Positions 49,167 to 57,130 of a stretch of 64,000 nucleotides of DNA are shown here, piece after piece. The first letter of the stretch is position 1. Every line of letters begins with the position of its first letter. Source of the DNA: F1-60-MAGs149 sp037133755 (GTDB taxonomy: Bacteria > Actinomycetota > Thermoleophilia > Gaiellales > F1-60-MAGs149); NCBI GenBank assembly GCA_037133755.1, contig JBAXNN010000006.1:1-64000 (forward strand). Reading direction: 5' to 3'. A program made the position numbers and the translations under genes. The notes under the pieces are model-generated. The model did not search any database. It was given only the letters and a program-made list of their open reading frames with translations, and had not been told where the DNA came from.

Positions 49167-51269
49167 ATGAAGCGCATCGTCAACGGCGCCTGTCCGCTCG
49201 ATTGTCCCGATACCTGCGCGTGGCAGATCGACGTCAAGGATGGTCGCGCCGTGCGCATGCGCGGCCGCAAGGATCATCCGTACACGCGTGGCTCCCTCTG
49301 TGGCAAGGTCAACCGCTACCTCGACGCCGTCTACGCCCCCGATCGCCTGACCACACCCATGCGGCGCGTCGGCGAGAAGGGCGCGGGGCAGTTCCAGGAG
49401 ATCGACTGGGATGAGGCGATCGGCCTGACTGCGGATGCGCTGCAGCAGACGATCAATCGTCACGGCCCCGAAGCGATCCTTCCGTACTACTACGCCGGTA
49501 CCCTCGGCGCCGTCCAGGGCTGGTCGCTCGGGCAGCGTCTGTTCAAGCACCTCGGTGCCACGCGCCTCTTCACGACGATCTGCACCGGCGCGGCCACTGC
49601 CGCGATGAACGTGACCATCAAGCGTCCAGTCGGCCTCGACCCCGAGGACTTCGTGCACTCCAAGTTGATCCTGATCTGGGGCGCCAATCTCCTGTCGTCC
49701 AACATGCATCAGTGGCACTTCATCCACGAGGCTCAGCGCAACGGCGCCCACGTGGTCGCCATCGATCCACTGCCGACGGATACGGCGCAGCGCTGCGATC
49801 AACACCTGCAGGTACTCCCGGGCACCGACGGCGCGCTCGCCATGGGGTTGATGGGCGAACTGCTGGCCGCCGGTGCGTGCGACGAGGAATGGCTCGCCGA
49901 GTGCACCGTGGGCTGGCCGGAGTTGCGCGAACGTCTTGGCGACTGGAACGCTGCGCGCGCCGCCGACATCTGCGGCCTCGACGTCGCCGAGGTACAGGGC
50001 CTGGCCGATCGCATGATCACCACGCGGCCGACGGCGATCCGGATGGGTCTTGGGCTCCAACGCCACGGCGGCGCCGGAGCGGCGTATCGCGCGATTGTCA
50101 TCTTGGGCGCCGTCACCGGGGATTTTCGCCACGTGGGCGGCGGCGTGCTGCCCGAGACGGCCGGCCGGTTCGACGACATCACGATCGATCTCGAGGAGCC
50201 TGCGGGCCTCGACCTCCCTCCCGCGCGCGTCATCAACATGTCGCGCCTCGCGGAGGCGCTCACCGATACCGAGCAGGATCCGCAGGTCCACGCACTCGTC
50301 GTCTGGAACACGAACCCCGCAGCAACGGTGCCCGATCAAGTTCGCGCGCAACGCGGGTTTCGGCGCGGCGATCTTCATCTGACCGTGCTCGAGCACCGCA
50401 TGACGGACACGGCCATGTTCGCCGACGTCCTGCTGCCCGCCACGATGCAGACGGAGCACCTCGACATTCATCCCTCGTATGGGCATCACTATCTGACCCT
50501 GAACCTGCCCGCCATCGATCCCATCGGGGACTGCCTGCCCAACACCGAGATCTTCCGCCGTCTTGCGTCGGCATTGGGACTGTCCCACCCCCGGCTGCAC
50601 GACTCCGATGAGGACCTCGTGCGCCAATTCATCGACACGGACATCGCCCGCGCCCGCGGCATCACGTTCGAGTCGCTCTCGGAGACGGGCTACGCCCGCG
50701 TGGACGACATCCGCGGCACGGCGCACCATGCGCACGGCAACTTCCCCACGCCCGATGGCAAGCTGCACATCACGGTGCCTGCGCTTGCCGATCAGGGCCT
50801 CGATCCGATCCCCGGCTACACGCCCTCGTTCGAAGGCGCTGACGCCGCGTTGGCCGAACGCTTCCCGCTGATCCTGATTTCGCCGGCCCAGCGCTTCTTT
50901 CTCAACTCCACGTTCGCGGACCTGCCGGGGCACCTGCGGATGACGGGTGAACCCACGGTGTTTCTGAGCGCCGACGACGCCAACGAACGTGGCATCGAAC
51001 CTGGCGATCGGGTGGAGGTCGCGAACGACCGTGGCGCGTTCACGTGTTTGGCCGCTATCCATCCGCTGGCCCGCAATGGCGTTGCCTGGTCGTACAAGGC
51101 CTATTGGGCCAAGGACGGCGGGGGCAACAACGTCAACGCCACCACGCCCGTGCGCGATGCGGATATGGGTGGCTCCCCCACGTTCCACGACAATCGCGTG
51201 GATGTCGCGCTCGTCGCGAAGGCGGACACGTCCGACACGCGACGCGTGGCCGAAGCCCTCGGCGACTAG
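49167..51269 (+). CDS. Molybdopterin oxidoreductase, DMSO reductase family
   Basis: Cytoplasmic molybdenum/tungsten bis-MGD enzyme, 700 residues. N-terminal [4Fe-4S] cysteines Cys9, Cys13, Cys17 and Cys45 (CPLDCPDTC, then GSLCGK); ATRLFTTICTGAATAAMN near the metal site; LILIWGANLLSSNMHQ and VVAIDPLPTD bind the dinucleotide; the C-terminal domain has VEVANDRGAF and KAYWAKDGGGNNVN. No Tat signal, so cytosolic. No small electron-transfer subunit is adjacent. In this cluster it could oxidise or reduce an intermediate of amine breakdown; substrate unknown. Confidence 0.92.
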   Translation: MKRIVNGACPLDCPDTCAWQIDVKDGRAVRMRGRKDHPYTRGSLCGKVNRYLDAVYAPDRLTTPMRRVGEKGAGQFQEIDWDEAIGLTADALQQTINRHGPEAILPYYYAGTLGAVQGWSLGQRLFKHLGATRLFTTICTGAATAAMNVTIKRPVGLDPEDFVHSKLILIWGANLLSSNMHQWHFIHEAQRNGAHVVAIDPLPTDTAQRCDQHLQVLPGTDGALAMGLMGELLAAGACDEEWLAECTVGWPELRERLGDWNAARAADICGLDVAEVQGLADRMITTRPTAIRMGLGLQRHGGAGAAYRAIVILGAVTGDFRHVGGGVLPETAGRFDDITIDLEEPAGLDLPPARVINMSRLAEALTDTEQDPQVHALVVWNTNPAATVPDQVRAQRGFRRGDLHLTVLEHRMTDTAMFADVLLPATMQTEHLDIHPSYGHHYLTLNLPAIDPIGDCLPNTEIFRRLASALGLSHPRLHDSDEDLVRQFIDTDIARARGITFESLSETGYARVDDIRGTAHHAHGNFPTPDGKLHITVPALADQGLDPIPGYTPSFEGADAALAERFPLILISPAQRFFLNSTFADLPGHLRMTGEPTVFLSADDANERGIEPGDRVEVANDRGAFTCLAAIHPLARNGVAWSYKAYWAKDGGGNNVNATTPVRDADMGGSPTFHDNRVDVALVAKADTSDTRRVAEALGD

Positions 51270-51275
51270 CGGTCG

Positions 51276-52682
51276 CTAGGTCTTCTGCTTCGACTTCTTC
51301 GGGATCATCCCGCCCGGCGCCAGCCCCGCGAGGAATTCGGAGATACGCCCAGGCTGCTGACCAACCGCCTCCTTGTTCTCCTTGGCGGCAACGCCGGTGC
51401 GGACGACGTGCGCCCCGATGTAGCGGATGGGATCTGGCGGCAACGTGCCGGGCTTTCCGTTGACGAGGCCACAGGTCGCAATCCCGTCGCGATCACCAAG
51501 CACCATGCCGGCGAGAATCTGCCCGCCGAGGTGTGACGGTCCGACGCCGTTGCCGGAGAAGCCCGCGCCGTACAGGATGTGCGAGCGGCCGCCGAGGTTG
51601 CCGAACAGGGGAATGCCCGTCGGCGATCGATCGATGGGGCCACTCCAGTCGTGGTCGATGGAGACGTCGGCGAGGTTCGGATAGAGCCGACGGAAACCGA
51701 GCGTGACGTCGGCGGCGCGCTTGGTATCACGATCGAATCCGGCCCCCATCCGACCGCCGAAGGCAATCCCCCAGCCACCCTTGCCAAACGTGACGCGACC
51801 GTCCGCGGTCGTGCGGTAGTAGTGGATCTGGAGCTGCGAGTCCGAAATCGCCTCGCCACCGGTCCAGCCAATCTCCTCGAGGCGCTCAGGAATCGGCACG
51901 GTGGACACCATGTCGCTCGAGATCGCAACGATCTGACGATGCAACTCGCGCAACCCAGCCGCGTGCGCGTTGATCGCGAGGATCACCTTGTCTGCCGTCA
52001 CCGCACCCTGCGGCGTGCGGATGACCGCAGGCGCCCGCCGATCAAGCTCGACCATCGGTGTGTGCTCGTAGATGCGCACGCCGAGCTGCTGCGCGACGCG
52101 GGCCAGTCCTCGCACCAGATAGCCCGGATGGACCGTCGCCGCCGACGCATCGAGCACGCCCTCCAGGTGCACGGGCGAACCGGTGCGCCTCGCGATCTCC
52201 TCGTGGGACAACTGCTGGAACGGCTGCACGCCCAGCGAATCGCAGAGCTCCATCACGGGGAGCCACGAGCCCCGCTGAACCTCCGTGGTCGCGGTCCACA
52301 GGTACCCGCCCTGGCGGAACTGTGCATCGATGGAATACCGCTCACAGGCTGCTTGGATCTCCCCGATAGCGCACTCGGACGCATACGCCAGCTCGAGCGC
52401 CTCGCGCTCACCGACGAGCTTGATCAACGTCTCGAGCTTGGCCCACCAGCTCAGCACCTCGCCCCCGTTGCGGCCCGACGCGCCACCGCCGCAGATGTCC
52501 TTCTCGATGATCACGACATCGATGCCGGGAGCGCGTTCCTTCAGCTGAATGGCCGTCCAGAGACCGAGAAAGCCTCCGCCGACGATCGCGACATCAGCGC
52601 GATCTCCCCCGGAAAGCGCGGGACGATCGGTCGAGCCGGTGTAGGCCTGCTGGAGCCAAAGGGAGCGATGCGGTTCGGACAT
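51276..52682 (-). CDS. PuuB-like FAD-dependent amine oxidase (DAO family)
   Basis: 468 residues from ATG 52680-52682. ADVAIVGGGFLGLWTAIQL is the FAD-binding Rossmann motif and VVIIEKDICGGGASGRNGG the second FAD contact, as in gamma-glutamylputrescine oxidase (PuuB) and related DAO enzymes. YRTTADGRVTFGKGGWGIAFGG and HILYGAGFSGNGVGPSHLGG are the C-terminal FAD/substrate motifs. It ends 6 nt from the convergent molybdoenzyme stop. Together with PuuA- and PuuD-like genes it completes ligation, oxidation and hydrolysis. An exact substrate cannot be assigned. Confidence 0.9.
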   Translation of the reverse strand: MSEPHRSLWLQQAYTGSTDRPALSGGDRADVAIVGGGFLGLWTAIQLKERAPGIDVVIIEKDICGGGASGRNGGEVLSWWAKLETLIKLVGEREALELAYASECAIGEIQAACERYSIDAQFRQGGYLWTATTEVQRGSWLPVMELCDSLGVQPFQQLSHEEIARRTGSPVHLEGVLDASAATVHPGYLVRGLARVAQQLGVRIYEHTPMVELDRRAPAVIRTPQGAVTADKVILAINAHAAGLRELHRQIVAISSDMVSTVPIPERLEEIGWTGGEAISDSQLQIHYYRTTADGRVTFGKGGWGIAFGGRMGAGFDRDTKRAADVTLGFRRLYPNLADVSIDHDWSGPIDRSPTGIPLFGNLGGRSHILYGAGFSGNGVGPSHLGGQILAGMVLGDRDGIATCGLVNGKPGTLPPDPIRYIGAHVVRTGVAAKENKEAVGQQPGRISEFLAGLAPGGMIPKKSKQKT

Positions 52683-52754
52683 ACATGGATCGTCGCATGG
52701 GTGCCGGCTCGCCGTCCAGCACGATGGCACCCGGAGGTGCGCGATACTTGGCGT

Positions 52755-53546
52755 ATGACACGCGTCACCGTGATCGTCGTTGCGCTCATGACCTGCTTCG
52801 TCATGGCGCCGGCCCTTGCGCAGGCACAGGATGCCGACACGGCTGCAGCCAACGCGGCGGTGGCGGCGTCCATCCCCGATGCGCCGCTGCCGCCGATGAC
52901 GCCCGACCCCGCGTTTGTTCCGACCAAGAAGCTGGTGCATGTCGCACGTCTCGTCACGAAGGTCGGCGTGTACAAGCAGCCCGGCGCGCTCAATGCGGAG
53001 AAGGTGATCGCACCCTGGATTGCCAGCACCGGGAATCCCGTTGTGCTGCAGATCATGGAGCGTGTGGTCGATCCGACCGGTGCCGGCTGGCTGCGCGTCC
53101 TGCTGCCGTCTCGGCCGAATGGATCGACCGGATGGATTCGTGAGGCAAACACGATCGTAAGCACCGATCCGACGCGCGTCGTGATCTCGCTCAAGCGGCA
53201 TACGCTGACGGTCTTCCGCAAGGGGCGGCGCATCAAGCAGGTTGGTGTTGCCCTTGGTGCCGCCTCCACGCCGACTCCGAAGGGCATCTTCGCCATCTAC
53301 CAGAAGGTGCGCGAGCCGGGCTACAGCCCGCTCGGACCCTGGGCGCTGCACCTGACGGCACACTCCAACGTCCTCTTCGAATTCGCCGGCGGACCCGGAC
53401 GCGTGGCCATCCATGGCGCGCGGGGCACCCTGTGGGCAACCGCAGGCACGAATCCGTCCCACGGCTGCATCCGCGTGCCGGATCCGAAGATCGCCGCGAT
53501 CGCTCCGTTGGTCCGGCCGGGGACGCCGGTCGACATCGTCGCGTAG
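52755..53546 (+). CDS. Secreted L,D-transpeptidase (YkuD)
   Basis: Peptidoglycan 3-3 cross-linking or lipoprotein-anchoring enzyme acting outside the membrane. 263 residues: signal peptide VTVIVVALMTCFVMAPALAQA, an SH3-like region (VGVYKQPGALN, GWLRVLLPSRPNGSTGWI), then the YkuD domain VISLKRHTLTVFRKGRRI, IHGARGTLW and the catalytic cysteine in NPSHGCIRVPDP. Divergent from the flavin oxidase (72-nt gap) and convergent with lutC after 3 nt. Confidence 0.93.
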   Translation: MTRVTVIVVALMTCFVMAPALAQAQDADTAAANAAVAASIPDAPLPPMTPDPAFVPTKKLVHVARLVTKVGVYKQPGALNAEKVIAPWIASTGNPVVLQIMERVVDPTGAGWLRVLLPSRPNGSTGWIREANTIVSTDPTRVVISLKRHTLTVFRKGRRIKQVGVALGAASTPTPKGIFAIYQKVREPGYSPLGPWALHLTAHSNVLFEFAGGPGRVAIHGARGTLWATAGTNPSHGCIRVPDPKIAAIAPLVRPGTPVDIVA

Positions 53547-53549
53547 ACG

Positions 53550-54203
53550 TCAGTCTTCGACGATCACAAGCTGGACGTTGCCCGGCCCGTGGACGCCGAG
53601 AATCAGCACCTTCTCGATGTCTGCGCTGCGGCTCGGACCCGACTGGAGTGCAAACAGACTGCCGACGTCGGCGAGCACGTCACCGTCGAACAGTTCGTGG
53701 AGGCCCCCGACGATCTGGTGTTCGTTGACCACACAGATATGGGTAGGAGCAATGAGCGCACCCGCGCGACCGGCCCCACGTGCCGTCGTGACAATCGATC
53801 CGGTCGCAGCGACAGCCGCAGCGCACCCGGTGACTGTGGCCTGGAGCGCACCTGCGCGAGCACGGTCGGGGGCCACGGACGCGTAATCGTCGACGTCGAG
53901 GCCAGCGGCCTCGCAGGCATCCCGAATCGCGCCGGCATGCGCGCCGAGATCCTCGGTGAGCGCGATCCGGATGGCTCCCGCGCTGCCGAGTAATTGCGCG
54001 ACGCAGTCCCCTACGCCAGCAGCCGAAACCCGCTGCACACCGGCAGACACCGATTCCGACTCGGCCACCAGACGATCGATGCGTGCCTCACCGTCGCGCA
54101 GCTCGGTCGGAGCGTCTGGTGCCTGCCCACGATCTGGGAGGCCAGGGTCATGACCACGCGGCGTCGAGCGGACCGCGGCGAGGAACGATGCGCGGTCCGT
54201 CAT
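53550..54203 (-). CDS. lutC: Lactate utilization protein LutC (LUD domain)
   Basis: Third component of the LutABC iron-sulfur L-lactate oxidation complex. 217 residues from ATG 54201-54203 (MTDRASFLAAVRSTPRG), overlapping lutB by 4 nt. The LUD domain shows TGCAAAVAATGSIVT, APTHICVVNEHQIVGGL and GPSRSADIEKVLILGVHGPGNVQL; the last is the conserved GPS-x-T/S-x-DIE-x-x-x-x-x-G-x-HGP pattern. Length normal. Confidence 0.92.
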   Translation of the reverse strand: MTDRASFLAAVRSTPRGHDPGLPDRGQAPDAPTELRDGEARIDRLVAESESVSAGVQRVSAAGVGDCVAQLLGSAGAIRIALTEDLGAHAGAIRDACEAAGLDVDDYASVAPDRARAGALQATVTGCAAAVAATGSIVTTARGAGRAGALIAPTHICVVNEHQIVGGLHELFDGDVLADVGSLFALQSGPSRSADIEKVLILGVHGPGNVQLVIVED

Positions 54204-55645
54204 CGCGATGTCCTCTGCAGAACGAGATCGCGCCCTGCCGTCCATCGTCGCAACCCTGGCACGCGCGCCGAGACCGTGTCGCCGTGGGCAAGCAGCCCGA
54301 GGGCCGTGCGACTCACAGCCGTACTGGCGCGGTACAGACGCGGCCTGCTGCAGACCGCCGCCCAGACGGCGAATGAGAGCTGTTCGCCGCGCGGTGCCTG
54401 GCCCTCGGCGTCGCGCTGGCGTCGGAGGCCGAGCAGCAGGTCATGCAGAGGAATGCGTACCGGGCAGATGTCGTCGCACGCACCGCAGAGCGTCGTCGCC
54501 TGCGCAACCTCTCCACCCTCCTCTTGGCCGCGGAAGAGCGGCGTGAGGACCGCGCCGATCGGACCGCCATAGACCCAGCCGTAGGCGTGCCCGCCAACCT
54601 GCCTGTACACCGGGCAGACGTTCTGACACGCCCCACAGCGGATGCAGTGCAGTGCCTCCTCGAACTCGCCGCCGAGGAGGGCGCTGCGGCCCGCATCGAG
54701 CAAGACGACGTGCGTGCGCTCCGGCCCGTCGGGCTCACCGTCTCGCCGCGGTCCGCCGGTGACCGACACGTACGTCGTGATCTGCTGACCCGTGCCGTGA
54801 CCCGTCAACAGGGGCAGGAGCACCGCGAGATCCCGGCGACGTGGAATCACCTTCTCGATCCCGACGAGCGCGATGTGCACACGTGGCACGGACGTCGTCA
54901 GACGCCCGTTGCCTTCGTTCGTGACGAGCATCACCTCGCCCGTCTCCGCGATCAGGAAGTTCCCCCCGCTGATGCCACCGTCTGCGGTGAGGAACGCATG
55001 CCGGAGTCCGGCGCGGGCGAACGCCGTCAGCGCCTCGGCCTCGTTGGGGAGATCCTCGCCCGCCATGTCCGAGAACAGGGCATGGACCTCATCCTTGGTG
55101 CGATGCAGGATCGGAGCGATCACGTGACCAGGACGATCGCCCATCGCCTGGACGACGAACTCGCCGAGATCGGTCTCGACCACGTCCACGCCGACGCCCT
55201 CGAGGGCCGAGTTGAGCGACACCTCCTCCGACGCCATCGACTTGGACTTGACGACGCTCTGGATCGCCTCGTCGACACAGATGCCAGCGATGATGCGACG
55301 CGCCTCGGTCTCGTCGGCGGCGAAGTGCACCACGGTGCCGTTGCCCTCTGCGTTGTCGATCCACTGCTCGAGATAGTCGGGCAGGTTGGCAATCGCGTGC
55401 GCGCGAATCTGCTTGGCCTGATCCCGCAGAGCGTCGTGATCAACGCCCTCGAACTTGCGCCAGGTCAGCGCCGCGGCGTGGTCCGTCGCCCCGGCGATTG
55501 CCTTGCGGGCGAAGGGACGCGCCATCGTGCGGTCGGCGCGCTCACGGAAGGTGGTGGTCGGCAGCTCGAACGCGCCGGGCTGGTGCGCCGGCGCCGCCCA
55601 ACCGGGTGGCAGCGGCCTGCCGCCGATGTCTTCCTGCACGCTCAT
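54200..55645 (-). CDS. lutB: Iron-sulfur lactate oxidation protein LutB
   Basis: 481 residues. Two [4Fe-4S] clusters are bound by CIRCGACQNVCPVYRQVGGHAYG and CGACDDICPVRIPLHDLL segments near residues 310-395; the N-terminal LUD-like half has KFEGVDHDALRDQAKQIRA, KSKSMASEEVSLN and AEALTAFARAGLRHAFLTADG. Start ATG 55645 overlaps the lutA stop by 4 nt. It passes electrons from lactate to a carrier with LutA and LutC. Confidence 0.94.
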   Translation of the reverse strand: MSVQEDIGGRPLPPGWAAPAHQPGAFELPTTTFRERADRTMARPFARKAIAGATDHAAALTWRKFEGVDHDALRDQAKQIRAHAIANLPDYLEQWIDNAEGNGTVVHFAADETEARRIIAGICVDEAIQSVVKSKSMASEEVSLNSALEGVGVDVVETDLGEFVVQAMGDRPGHVIAPILHRTKDEVHALFSDMAGEDLPNEAEALTAFARAGLRHAFLTADGGISGGNFLIAETGEVMLVTNEGNGRLTTSVPRVHIALVGIEKVIPRRRDLAVLLPLLTGHGTGQQITTYVSVTGGPRRDGEPDGPERTHVVLLDAGRSALLGGEFEEALHCIRCGACQNVCPVYRQVGGHAYGWVYGGPIGAVLTPLFRGQEEGGEVAQATTLCGACDDICPVRIPLHDLLLGLRRQRDAEGQAPRGEQLSFAVWAAVCSRPRLYRASTAVSRTALGLLAHGDTVSARVPGLRRWTAGRDLVLQRTSR

Positions 55646-56376
55646 GCGATTGCCTCGGCCAAGAGCGTGGCCAGATGCACGGCGCGCACCGGACTGCCCT
55701 CGCGCGACAGCCGGCCGCCAAGCTGCATCAGACAGCCTGGATCGGCTGACACCAGCAGGTCAACGTCCGCCGGCATGAGTTCCTGCAGCTTCGAATCCGC
55801 CATCGCGACAGACACCTCGGGATAGCGCACAGCGAACGTCCCGCCGAACCCGCAGCAGCGTTCGCCGCCGGGCAGCTCGACCAGCTCGACGCCGTCGATC
55901 GCGGCCAGCACATCGCGCGGGGCCTGCTTGATGCGCAACTCGCGCAGCATGTGGCAGCTGTCGTGGTAGGCGACGCGGGCCGTCAGGCGCGGCTGTAGCG
56001 ACGCGATCGCAGGGGCCTGCTCGGCGAGGAACGACGATAGCTCGCGGACGCGCTTGGCGATGCGCAAGGCACCTGCAGCGTCGTCGGTCTTGTGAAAGAG
56101 CTCGCGCCAGTGCAACCGCACCATGCTTGCGCACGAACCGGAAGGGACGAGAACCGGGTCGTCGGTACCGTCGTCGAGCGCGCGCAGCGTCGCACGAGCC
56201 ACAGTCCGCGCCGGGCCATCATGACCGCTGTTGAACGCCGGCTGGCCGCAGCAGGTGGCGCCTCGCGCCTCGCGCACCGTGAACCCCAGGCGTTGCAGAA
56301 CGCGATCGGCATCCGCCACCGTTTGCCGGGCGACAACATCGCCGAGGCAGGTCGGGAACAGGACGACGGTCGGCAC
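55642..56376 (-). CDS. lutA: Lactate utilization protein LutA (CCG domains)
   Basis: Two CCG-type cysteine-rich domains: TCCGQPAFNSGH and RCCGFGGTFAVRYPEVS, each with its earlier cysteine (FPTCLGD and DSCHMLRELRI). From GTG 56374-56376 the product is about 244 residues (VPTVVLFPTCLGDVV), the normal family length and alignment. GTG at 56430 or the frame start at 56487 are alternatives. GATCAT ends 6 nt before the chosen start. First gene of lutABC. Confidence 0.9.
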   Translation of the reverse strand: MPTVVLFPTCLGDVVARQTVADADRVLQRLGFTVREARGATCCGQPAFNSGHDGPARTVARATLRALDDGTDDPVLVPSGSCASMVRLHWRELFHKTDDAAGALRIAKRVRELSSFLAEQAPAIASLQPRLTARVAYHDSCHMLRELRIKQAPRDVLAAIDGVELVELPGGERCCGFGGTFAVRYPEVSVAMADSKLQELMPADVDLLVSADPGCLMQLGGRLSREGSPVRAVHLATLLAEAIA

Positions 56377-56444
56377 CCCGACATGATCAGCGATCGCCTC
56401 CCCGGTGTCCACGACGGCGATCCGTCGCACGACGCCAGCCGCTA

Positions 56445-56462
56445 CAGTGACGCGCGTCACTG
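56445..56462. promoter_or_regulatory. 18-bp perfect palindrome upstream of lutA, candidate operator
   Basis: CAGTGACGCGCGTCACTG, exact over both 9-bp halves. It lies 69 nt upstream of the chosen lutA start and 6 nt before the hypothetical gene at 56469, in the shared divergent region. A dimeric regulator such as a GntR- or TetR-type protein could bind it. Confidence 0.55.
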
Positions 56463-56468
56463 ACGCTG

Positions 56469-57047
56469 ATGTCAGGACACGGCACAATCACACGTGCGCA
56501 ACAGCAACACCCACCGCATTGCAGGAAGTTCCGTCATGCACTGGGACGCTACGCCGGCCAGCTGTTCGTGGATGACGGCAGCATGCCGCCGTGCCCGTCG
56601 ACACGGGCGTCCTTGGCGTACGCCGTCGATCTCAATGCCACGTACTCGCAGACCTGCGTGGCGTCGGCCCCGTCGTGGATTACTGCGTCGCTGTACACGA
56701 TCGGCACTGCAACGGTTGCCTTCTGCGGCCCATCCGAAACCGTCGGCATCGCCTCCGGCCTCGACATCGGCTCCGTGCTCTTTCCCGGCCAGCCGTCGTC
56801 TCAGGTCCGGGACGTGCCGTCGTGCGCCGATTCGCCCCAGGGTGTCGTGCTCGGCACGCTTCAGGCCGACCGGATCTGCCTCGACTGCACCGTGCCCCCG
56901 CAGGTCAAATTCACAGCACCGCAGGGCGCCTTGGTCATCATCACGTACTCATCGCCGCCGGGGCTGCCTAACCTCTCGAACGTGCAATTACCTCCCGGCT
57001 TGGGGGACATCACAGCGCCTCCGGGCTACCCGACCCTCCCGCACTAA
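56469..57047 (+). CDS. Hypothetical protein, Cys/Pro-containing
   Basis: 192 residues in the frame from ATG 56469. I recognise no family. The first 45 residues are basic and His-rich; the rest looks like a small beta-rich exported or surface domain (YAVDLNATYSQTCVASA, SLYTIGTATVAFCGPSE, GVVLGTLQADRICLDCTVPP) with six to seven cysteines and a Pro-rich end (PPGYPTLPH). No signal peptide is visible at the given start, so the true start may be later or elsewhere. A strong hairpin directly follows the stop, which supports it being expressed. A second overlapping frame (56494-57144) looks less protein-like. Confidence 0.45.
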   Translation: MSGHGTITRAQQQHPPHCRKFRHALGRYAGQLFVDDGSMPPCPSTRASLAYAVDLNATYSQTCVASAPSWITASLYTIGTATVAFCGPSETVGIASGLDIGSVLFPGQPSSQVRDVPSCADSPQGVVLGTLQADRICLDCTVPPQVKFTAPQGALVIITYSSPPGLPNLSNVQLPPGLGDITAPPGYPTLPH

Positions 57048-57099
57048 GGGGGATCGCGAGGGCTCGCCCACCGAGGTGGACGAGCCCTGGCGTTCCCCC
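57048..57099. terminator. Long hairpin terminator between convergent genes
   Basis: Imperfect 52-nt stem-loop beginning directly after the stop of the hypothetical gene: GGGGG pairs with CCCCC at the base, AGGGCTCG with CGAGCCCT in the middle and CCACC with GGTGG near the apex, with three single mismatches. CCGTTTCTT follows on the plus strand. It probably insulates the plus-strand gene from the minus-strand acyl-CoA synthetase operon. Confidence 0.65.
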
Positions 57100-57130
57100 A
57101 CCGTTTCTTCGCAGAACGTCGCGGGGCGGA

